Origin: Lachnospiraceae bacterium
GTDB taxonomy: Bacteria > Bacillota_A > Clostridia > Lachnospirales > Lachnospiraceae
NCBI GenBank assembly: GCA_024684065.1
Contig: JAIKXO010000292.1
Location: 1-19,313 of the forward strand
DNA length: 19,313 nucleotides
Direction of reading: 5' to 3'
Numbering within the stretch: position 1 is the first letter of the stretch; every line of letters begins with the position of its first letter. The notes under the pieces were generated by a model that worked only from the letters and a program-made list of their open reading frames with translations, ran no database searches and had not been told where the DNA came from. Shown in pieces: positions 14,087 through 19,313 of the stretch. Both the position numbers and the translations under genes were made by a program.

Positions 14087-16468
14087 TTACTCCAGATCCG
14101 AAGCCATCGGATCCACGGGCGCGTGGGTCTGCGGATCTAAAAGCTCTCCTGTATCCGGATCTATTATATTTCCGCTTTCAGGATCTGTCGTATACTCCTT
14201 CTTATGATAATCATTGGAATTTGTCCCGTCCACAAAGGTGATCACCTCTTCCGTCGAAACATTGACTTCTCCGCCGCTTCCGTCCGTTACGGGCAAATCT
14301 TCTCCCTCTTCGGTCTCTGTCGTTTCCTCTTCAACCTCTTTGGAAACCGCAAAGGATATCTGCTTCTCCCTAAGCTCTTCCTTCTCATCATCGGTAAGCT
14401 CTTCTGTCATAAAGATGTGCATATAAGGAAGAAGCTCTGTGAGATATTCCCTTGTAAGGACCGTCGCATACTTTGCGGAAGCCTGGGCCGGAACATTAGG
14501 CTCGTCTATTACCGTATAGAACGCGACCTGAGGATCATCTGCCGGCGCAAAGCCCATAAAGGAAACCAGATAATTTCCCCTCTTTCTGGGATATTTTTCC
14601 GCGGTCCCGGTTTTCCCGCCTATGCGGTATCCGGCAGGGCGGGCGCTCTTACCGGTACCTTCCGATACAACGTTGTTGCAAAGCTCAACGATCTTATCAG
14701 AGGTTTCCTTTGATACGGTCTGTTTCATGACCCTCGGTTCATTCGTCTTTACCACGACCCCGTCATCGTTAAGGATCTTTGTCACCACATGTGGCTGGTA
14801 ATAATAACCGCCGTTTATTAACGAGCAGAAACCGGTGATCATCTGTATCATCGTGACGTTAAAGCCCTGGCCGAAGGTTGAGATCGCCAGGTCGGTAGGA
14901 GTCATCGTGTTCACATCAAACACGAGTGAATTGGTGAGCGCCTCCCCGGTAAGATCAATATTGGTCCTTAAACCGAAATTGAAGTCCCTGTTATATTTCA
15001 TGAACGTCTGCTTTCCGATCATATTACCCATGTCCATGAAAGCGATATTGCAGGACTGCTCCAGCGCGCCCGAGAAAGTCAGCGGACCGTGCCCGAGACG
15101 GTTGCTGCAGTGGATCTTATGATCGCCGACTTCCTTCACGCCGTTGCAGACAAAGTTTTCATTTCCCGTAAGCTCTCCCGATTCAAGGCCTGCGGCCATG
15201 GTGAACGGCTTCATTGTAGAGCCGGGCTCATAGGTCGAATTGACACAGAAGTTTTTCCAGAGTGCGTTAAGGGCGTCAAGCTTCGCCTCTTCATACGCCT
15301 CTTCATAGGTCTTCGGCTTTTTTCTGCCCTCTTCCTCATCCTCGGGAGCAAGCCCGGTTCCTGCCGGCGCCGTCGCCGTCTTCTGGTTCAGTGAAAGAAC
15401 AGGCTCGCCCATGGCGTTTTCCGTGTCGGTCTCTTCAGGGGCAGTTTCTGAGGTCTCTTCGTTATTTTCGCTCTCCTCTTCCTTTTCGGGATCGCCATCC
15501 GAAGTGACTTCCGGCATTATGCCTTCGATCGCATACTCGTCCGAGATCTGTATGTCAAGCCCGTCGGTATTCCAGGGATCATTAAGATCAAATACGGGAT
15601 AGCTCGCCATCGCAAGGATCTCACCGGTCTTGGGGTTCATGATTATGACTCCGATATTCTTCGCGCCGTTGCCTTCCCTGTATTCGTTTTCATGTTCTTT
15701 GTGAAATGCCAGGATATGCTTTTCAATAATGCTCTGTATGTTCACGTCTATGCTGGTAACAAGAGTTTTGCCGTTTTCCGCGGGCTTTATTGTACGCTCG
15801 AGATTCGAATCGTCATTCAGATATCCGTATTCCCTGCCGTTTATCCCTGTCAGGATATCATTATAATATTCCTCAAGGCCATAGGCCCCTTCATTATCGC
15901 CCTGAACGAAGCCTATGACGTCGCAGGCAAGCGAACCGTACGGATAAGTCCTCTGATAGGCATCCTCAAGCCAGACTCCCTTAACCTCGGGATTTCCGCC
16001 CCTGTCGTTAAGTAAGAGCATAAGATCAGCCACAGCATCATATTCCTGCTTTTTCGCGATGATCTTATACTGGGAGCCGGGATTCTGCATGATATACTCT
16101 CTGAGCTCCGACTGGGTTATATTGTAATTTATGCCCTTCTGCCCGAAGATTGCGGCAAGTGTGGGCTCAAGGTAACGCCCTTCCTTGGAATTTAAGGTCT
16201 TACTGTCTATCACGACATTGTAAACCTTCTGGCTTACAGCGATCTTCGTTCCATTAGAGTCTACTATCTCACCTCTTTTTGCGGGAAGAATGATTGAGTC
16301 ATAGGACTGCTGTGAAAGCACCTGTTTTTTGTAAGTCTCGCCATTATCCCGGTTTATCGCATAAAGCCTTGTGCTTAACCCTATAAAAGCCAGCAATATC
16401 ACAATAAATGATACTGCCAGCTTTTTCTGCATTTTATCTGTAAACTTCTGGTTTCTTAAGTTGTCCAT
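14087..16468 (-). CDS. Class B penicillin-binding protein (septal transpeptidase, FtsI/PBP2B/SpoVD type)
   Basis: A 793-residue membrane-anchored D,D-transpeptidase that cross-links septal peptidoglycan with FtsW. It has a cytoplasmic start, one membrane helix at about 16-36, the pedestal domain opening PAKRGEIVDSNG at 62-73, and a transpeptidase domain with STMK (nucleophile S417), SCN at 472-474 and KTG at 619-621. Two oddities: an inserted acidic, low-complexity stretch at about 315-400, between the strand MASYPVFDLNDPW and the STMK motif where relatives have roughly 25 residues; and a C-terminal acidic tail (about 690-793) instead of the PASTA repeats of B. subtilis PBP2B or SpoVD. The frame is intact, so it is not a sequencing break. 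It starts two bases after the ftsL stop. I leave the symbol empty because ftsI, pbpB and spoVD cannot be distinguished. Confidence 0.93.
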   Translation of the reverse strand: MDNLRNQKFTDKMQKKLAVSFIVILLAFIGLSTRLYAINRDNGETYKKQVLSQQSYDSIILPAKRGEIVDSNGTKIAVSQKVYNVVIDSKTLNSKEGRYLEPTLAAIFGQKGINYNITQSELREYIMQNPGSQYKIIAKKQEYDAVADLMLLLNDRGGNPEVKGVWLEDAYQRTYPYGSLACDVIGFVQGDNEGAYGLEEYYNDILTGINGREYGYLNDDSNLERTIKPAENGKTLVTSIDVNIQSIIEKHILAFHKEHENEYREGNGAKNIGVIIMNPKTGEILAMASYPVFDLNDPWNTDGLDIQISDEYAIEGIMPEVTSDGDPEKEEESENNEETSETAPEETDTENAMGEPVLSLNQKTATAPAGTGLAPEDEEEGRKKPKTYEEAYEEAKLDALNALWKNFCVNSTYEPGSTMKPFTMAAGLESGELTGNENFVCNGVKEVGDHKIHCSNRLGHGPLTFSGALEQSCNIAFMDMGNMIGKQTFMKYNRDFNFGLRTNIDLTGEALTNSLVFDVNTMTPTDLAISTFGQGFNVTMIQMITGFCSLINGGYYYQPHVVTKILNDDGVVVKTNEPRVMKQTVSKETSDKIVELCNNVVSEGTGKSARPAGYRIGGKTGTAEKYPRKRGNYLVSFMGFAPADDPQVAFYTVIDEPNVPAQASAKYATVLTREYLTELLPYMHIFMTEELTDDEKEELREKQISFAVSKEVEEETTETEEGEDLPVTDGSGGEVNVSTEEVITFVDGTNSNDYHKKEYTTDPESGNIIDPDTGELLDPQTHAPVDPMASDLE

Positions 16469-16470
16469 AT

Positions 16471-16965
16471 CTACCCGTCTATATCAATATACTGCCTCAC
16501 ATAGTCATCATCGTCCACTTCGTAGGAAACGATCTGACTCTCGTTAGCATACTGCATCCCCAGCTCGGTCATTGCCTTCCTCTTTATCTCCTCGAGGTCG
16601 ATATTACCCTTTATCCTGCTTTCGGTATCATCGTTCTCGGCCTTAAGAGAATTATACTGGGCCTCTAAAACCGCAATGTTTTTTACCCTGTTGGTAATGT
16701 CGGACTGGAGCCTCAGATACAGGATAAGAGCCGTCCCCGTCGCGATCATCGCGGCCGTGAGAAAAAGCACCCAGCCCGGGTTCATCCTTGCGGCCCTGTC
16801 CCTGTTCCGCCTTGCGGTATGGGAAAGCGCAGGCGCGGGTTTTTCAACCTTGACCGGCTGAAGAGCCCTGACGGCATTTCCGTATACATACTGCTCCTCT
16901 TCGACGCGCCTTCTCTCTTCCCTTCTGCTATATCCGTTCATTTGTTCATTGTTCCTTACAGCCAT
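16471..16965 (-). CDS. ftsL: FtsL-type septum protein
   Basis: A small bitopic divisome protein with 164 residues from the ATG at 16965. An in-frame GTG two codons upstream would leave too little room for the GGGGG ribosome site, so the ATG is chosen. It has a long basic cytoplasmic tail (about 1-62, with RREERRRVEEEQ), one membrane helix at about 66-86 (WVLFLTAAMIATGTALILYL), a predicted coiled coil (about 88-118) and the segment IDLEEIKRKAMTELGM, typical of FtsL/DivIC proteins, then an acidic end (DDDDYVRQYIDIDG). Sequence identity in this family is very low, and the assignment rests on topology and on its place between rsmH and the PBP gene. The cytoplasmic tail is longer than in most relatives. 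It could bind the DivIB encoded in the same cluster. Confidence 0.85.
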   Translation of the reverse strand: MAVRNNEQMNGYSRREERRRVEEEQYVYGNAVRALQPVKVEKPAPALSHTARRNRDRAARMNPGWVLFLTAAMIATGTALILYLRLQSDITNRVKNIAVLEAQYNSLKAENDDTESRIKGNIDLEEIKRKAMTELGMQYANESQIVSYEVDDDDYVRQYIDIDG

Positions 16966-16980
16966 TAACACACCCCCGCG

Positions 16981-17919
16981 CTATTGCAGAACCCTTTCAA
17001 AAATCCTCAGCTTTGCGCTTGCCGCTCTGTTATTTTTCCCAAGTTCATAAGCAGACGGCACTATCGGTTTTTTAGTGATGACCCTGCCCTTAGACTTCTT
17101 TCCGCAGACGCAGACCGGAAAGTCCTTTGGACAGGTACACGGATTCTCATTCCTCCTGAATGCATTTTTCACTATCCTGTCCTCCAGAGAGTGGAAGGTT
17201 ATCGCCGCTATCCTTCCCCCGTCCGAAAGACTTTCGATCATGTCATCCAGTGACTCCGCCAGTGCATTCAGTTCATCGTTCAGCTCGATCCTTATAGCCT
17301 GGAAGCTCTGCTTTGCGGGATGTCCCTTCTTGTTCCTGACCCTTACAGGAACAGCATCCTTAATAAGCTCCGCAAGTTCTGTCGTGGTTGAGATCACCCT
17401 TCTTTCTCTCTCCCTTACGATCCTCTGCGCTATCTGTGGTGCGAACCTCTCCTCCCCATAATCCCTGAGCACTCTTATAAGCTCTTCTCTGGAATAAGAA
17501 TTGACTATATCCTTTGCGGTAATGCTCCTGCTCGTATCCATCCTCATATCAAGCAGGGCTTCCGACTTGTAGGAAAAGCCCCTTTCCGGATTATCCAGCT
17601 GATATGAAGAAACCCCCAGGTCCAGGATGACCCCATCCACCCTGTCCTTATGAAGTTCCTTTAAAATATCGCTGTAGTTCCGGTAATTATCCCTCACTAT
17701 AGCCACGTTTTCAAAGTCCTTCAGTCTTTCTCCCGAAGCCTTTACCGCGTCCTCATCCTGATCTATTCCGATAAGGAATCCATCAGCCTTCAGCAGCTTA
17801 AGGATGCCCAGAGCATGTCCTCCTCCCCCGAGGGTACAGTCCACATAAGTTCCTCCGGGCTTTATGTTCAGCCCTTCTATTGTTTCCCCAAGCAATACGG
17901 ACTCATGTCTGAACTCCAA
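16981..17919 (-). CDS. rsmH: 16S rRNA (cytosine-1402-N4)-methyltransferase RsmH
   Basis: A SAM-dependent methyltransferase (formerly MraW) that modifies C1402 in the ribosomal decoding centre. The 312 residues fit the family. It opens [15 protein letters not shown]; the SAM site is [16 protein letters not shown] at 25-40; [18 protein letters not shown] follows at 100-117, then DMRMD, and near the end a cysteine-rich loop [20 protein letters not shown]. The start is a TTG at 17919, supported by the conserved beginning [10 protein letters not shown] and by GAGGG located 10 bases upstream inside the end of mraZ; no alternative ATG fits. It follows mraZ by 5 bases and precedes ftsL by 15, so all are in one transcript. 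Confidence 0.97.
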   Translation of the reverse strand: MEFRHESVLLGETIEGLNIKPGGTYVDCTLGGGGHALGILKLLKADGFLIGIDQDEDAVKASGERLKDFENVAIVRDNYRNYSDILKELHKDRVDGVILDLGVSSYQLDNPERGFSYKSEALLDMRMDTSRSITAKDIVNSYSREELIRVLRDYGEERFAPQIAQRIVRERERRVISTTTELAELIKDAVPVRVRNKKGHPAKQSFQAIRIELNDELNALAESLDDMIESLSDGGRIAAITFHSLEDRIVKNAFRRNENPCTCPKDFPVCVCGKKSKGRVITKKPIVPSAYELGKNNRAASAKLRIFERVLQ

Positions 17920-17924
17920 TGCCC

Positions 17925-18353
17925 TTACACCCTCAATCCGAGATCCGCCAGCTTTTCGGCGATATCATCAATATCATCGATACTGTTTTCCTTATCCCAC
18001 ATCGTCTTGTCCCAAACCTCGATATGGTTAAGGGCTCCCGCAAAAACAATATCCTTACCGAGTCCGGCATACTCCCTTAAGCTGTTCTTGATCAGTATCC
18101 TTCCCTGTCCATCCACCTCCACATTGTCCGCGCTTGCGGCGAAAGACCGGACAAGCTTTCTGGTGTCCCTTCCGGAGGGAAGGCTATGTAGCTTTTGGAG
18201 AAAATCCTCCCATTCCTTTGAAGGATAAATGTAGAGGCAGCCGTCGAGGCCCTTTGTGATCACAAAGGTATCGCCCAGTTCATCATGAAACCTTGTGGGG
18301 ACTACTACTCTCCCCTTGGCATCAATTTTATGGCTATATTCCCCGATGAACAT
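17925..18353 (-). CDS. mraZ: Transcriptional regulator MraZ
   Basis: A 142-residue DNA-binding protein, first gene of the division cluster, known to repress or activate its own operon by binding repeated GTGG-containing boxes. It has two AbrB/SpoVT-like halves with DAKGR at 11-15 and DGQGR at 81-85, the conserved DxxxR motifs. The open frame continues to 18404, but the family starts with [15 protein letters not shown], so the ATG at 18353 is chosen. The best ribosome site (GGGAGG, 18367-18372) is 13 bases away, rather far; a CTG one codon upstream (18354-18356) would have a 10-base spacing and could be used. The last candidate MraZ box overlaps this ribosome site. Confidence 0.96.
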   Translation of the reverse strand: MFIGEYSHKIDAKGRVVVPTRFHDELGDTFVITKGLDGCLYIYPSKEWEDFLQKLHSLPSGRDTRKLVRSFAASADNVEVDGQGRILIKNSLREYAGLGKDIVFAGALNHIEVWDKTMWDKENSIDDIDDIAEKLADLGLRV

Positions 18354-18367
18354 CAGCCGGCCATTGC

Positions 18368-18415
18368 CTCCCACAAAAAAAATATTTCTCCCACTTTTTA
18401 CCACTTTGTAACCAC
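18368..18415 (-). promoter_or_regulatory. Phased GTGG repeats: probable MraZ operator
   Basis: On the minus strand GTGG occurs at 18412-18415, 18401-18404, 18391-18394 and 18371-18374, at steps of 11, 10 and 20 bases. The second and third read AAAGTGGT and AAAGTGGG, and the third and fourth both read GTGGGAG. Known MraZ sites are direct repeats of this type near the mraZ promoter, about one helical turn apart. Here they run from just below the -10 element through the start site to the ribosome site, a layout that suits autorepression. Confidence 0.75.
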
Positions 18416-18444
18416 ATTCTATAATATGGGCATAAAAAAATCAA
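18416..18444 (-). promoter_or_regulatory. Promoter of mraZ and the division cluster
   Basis: Minus strand TTGATT (18439-18444, four of six), a 17-base spacer and TAGAAT (18416-18421, five of six). Initiation would be near 18409, within the row of GTGG boxes. The -35 hexamer is shared with the end of the terminator stem and the beginning of its T run. Confidence 0.65.
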
Positions 18445-18464
18445 CCCCTCCAGGGAGGGGCTGA
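18434..18464 (-). terminator. Intrinsic terminator upstream of mraZ
   Basis: On the minus strand TCAGCCCCTC (18455-18464) pairs with GAGGGGTTGA (18441-18450), ten pairs with one G-U, around the loop CCTG, followed at once by seven T (18434-18440). This is a textbook Rho-independent terminator. It should end transcripts arriving from ychF or starting in the 18465-18659 region, and insulate the division cluster. Confidence 0.9.
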
Positions 18465-18659
18465 TCCGCCAAAATCAATGTCCTGAGCACAACATCTTGG
18501 GTCTTTGCGCTTAAAAACACCCTAATCTGAACTATATATTGTAATAATAGTTTTTATTATCTTTTTTTATTTTATTTATAATTTGATAACAATTCACAGG
18601 CCTGTGTCCGCATGCCTCTGACCGATCCGCTTCCCGCACCGGATCTAAGCCTTCAGGCA
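18465..18659 (-). other. Non-coding region between ychF and the mraZ terminator
   Basis: No gene is seen. The interval contains GATCCG/CGGATC (18624-18629 and 18640-18645) as a 6-base dyad, the palindrome at 18595-18606, a very AT-rich block (about 18525-18592), and a possible hairpin GGGTGTTT/AAAGACCC (18515-18522 with 18499-18506, one mismatch) ahead of the terminator. It may be the ychF 3' untranslated region or encode a short RNA ending at the terminator. I found no convincing promoter for the latter. Confidence 0.4.
18595..18606. repeat. Perfect 12-base palindrome CACAGGCCTGTG
   Basis: Each half is the exact reverse complement of the other, with no spacer, at the border between GC-rich and AT-rich DNA. 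The form suits a dimeric protein site rather than an RNA hairpin. No matching regulator gene is evident in the window. Confidence 0.4.
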
Positions 18660-19313
18660 TTATACGTTAAACCTGAAAAGGATCACATCCCCGTCCTTTA
18701 CCACATAATCCTTCCCTTCCAGACCGACAATGCCCTTTTCCTTTGCCGCCGAAAGCGATCCGCACTCCAGAAGATCCTTGTAGTTTACAACCTCAGCCCT
18801 TATAAAGCCCCTCTCGAAATCACTGTGGATCTTTCCGGCCGCCTGAGGCGCCTTTGTTCCTATTTTAATAGTCCACGCTCTGGTCTCATCCTCACCCGCA
18901 GTCAGAAAGCTCATGAGGTTGAGCGTTCTGTAGCTTGCTTTTATGAGCTTGTCAAGCCCGGACTCCTTAAGGCCCATATCCTCTAAGAATACGGCCTTTT
19001 CTTCATCCGAAAGCTCCGAGAGCTCCTCCTCGATCTTAGCGCAGATGACAAACACCGACGATCCCTCTTCTTCGGCATATTTTCTGACATCCTTCACAAA
19101 CTGGTTATCAGCCCCGTCATTCTCAAGATCTTCTTCCTCAACATTCGCCGCATAAATGACAGGCTTTGCGGTAAGAAGGTTGAAGGAATCAAAAAGCTCC
19201 TCCTCATCCTCGTTCTGCAGTTCAAAGCTCTTTGCAGGCTTCCCTTCCTCGAGATGGGCGATGAGCCGTTTTATAAGCTCGACCTCTTTCGCGATCTTCT
19301 TATCATTATTGGC
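18660..19313 (-). CDS. ychF: Obg-like ATPase YchF, C-terminal part (cut by window edge)
   Basis: A ribosome-associated ATPase of the Obg family, widespread in bacteria and linked to stress responses and translation. The open frame runs in from the right edge without a start, giving 217 of about 365 residues. The segment LLTAKPVIYAANVEEEDL (residues 46-63 of the fragment) contains the NVEE form of the G4 motif, the NxxE that gives YchF its preference for ATP over GTP. Next comes the helical region, and then the TGS domain at the end: IKIGTKAPQAAGKIHSDFE, RAEVVNYKDL and KDYVVKDGDVILFRFNV, the family's normal C-terminus. The P-loop and earlier motifs lie outside the window. It is followed by 195 non-coding bases and a strong terminator, so it is probably not cotranscribed with mraZ. 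Confidence 0.96.
   Translation of the reverse strand, partial: ANNDKKIAKEVELIKRLIAHLEEGKPAKSFELQNEDEEELFDSFNLLTAKPVIYAANVEEEDLENDGADNQFVKDVRKYAEEEGSSVFVICAKIEEELSELSDEEKAVFLEDMGLKESGLDKLIKASYRTLNLMSFLTAGEDETRAWTIKIGTKAPQAAGKIHSDFERGFIRAEVVNYKDLLECGSLSAAKEKGIVGLEGKDYVVKDGDVILFRFNV

Noticed and set aside
15270..15530. The PBP insert as a frameshift or assembly error
   Set aside because: The frame stays open with well-formed codons, and all catalytic motifs continue in the same frame on both sides.

Overview
The window looks like chromosomal DNA from a low-to-mid G+C Gram-positive anaerobe of the Bacillota. It is most likely class Clostridia and plausibly Lachnospiraceae-like. The reasons are the mraZ-rsmH-ftsL-pbp-mraY-murD-ftsW-divIB-ftsZ order, strong GGAGG Shine-Dalgarno sites, TTG and GTG starts, a YqeG-AroE pair, and nrdR close to ftsZ. 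Every supported gene lies on the minus strand, so transcription runs from the right end to the left end. I see no mobile element, CRISPR array, tRNA, rRNA, integrase or phage gene.

Right edge (18660-19313): the C-terminal part of the ATPase YchF. The next 306 bases hold no gene. They contain two small dyads, an AT-rich block, a strong intrinsic terminator, and the mraZ promoter with a row of phased GTGG boxes that fit MraZ autoregulation.

Division and cell-wall cluster (18353 down to 7744): mraZ, rsmH, ftsL, a class B penicillin-binding protein with an unusual acidic insert, mraY, murD, ftsW, ftsQ/divIB and ftsZ. Together these genes make the lipid-linked peptidoglycan precursor (MurD, MraY), polymerise and cross-link it at the septum (FtsW with the PBP, held by FtsL and DivIB), and build the Z ring (FtsZ). 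Likely internal promoters precede mraY and ftsZ. A 187-base gap between mraY and murD holds three inverted repeats.

Middle (7631 down to 6732): a 90-residue protein of unknown function lies behind a long hairpin after ftsZ. Then comes nrdR, with a near-consensus promoter, two NrdR-box-like sites and a structured leader. The sporulation sigma genes that often lie between ftsZ and nrdR in clostridia are absent.

Left part (6684 down to 1): a complete peptide/nickel-type ABC importer (lipoprotein, two permeases, two ATPases), an EamA-type transporter, a YqeG-family phosphatase and the first third of shikimate dehydrogenase. These genes are very tightly spaced and could be one operon.

The gene content is conventional. 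The interesting signals are regulatory RNA and DNA structures and some low-complexity protein segments. I did not find a clear new multi-gene system.
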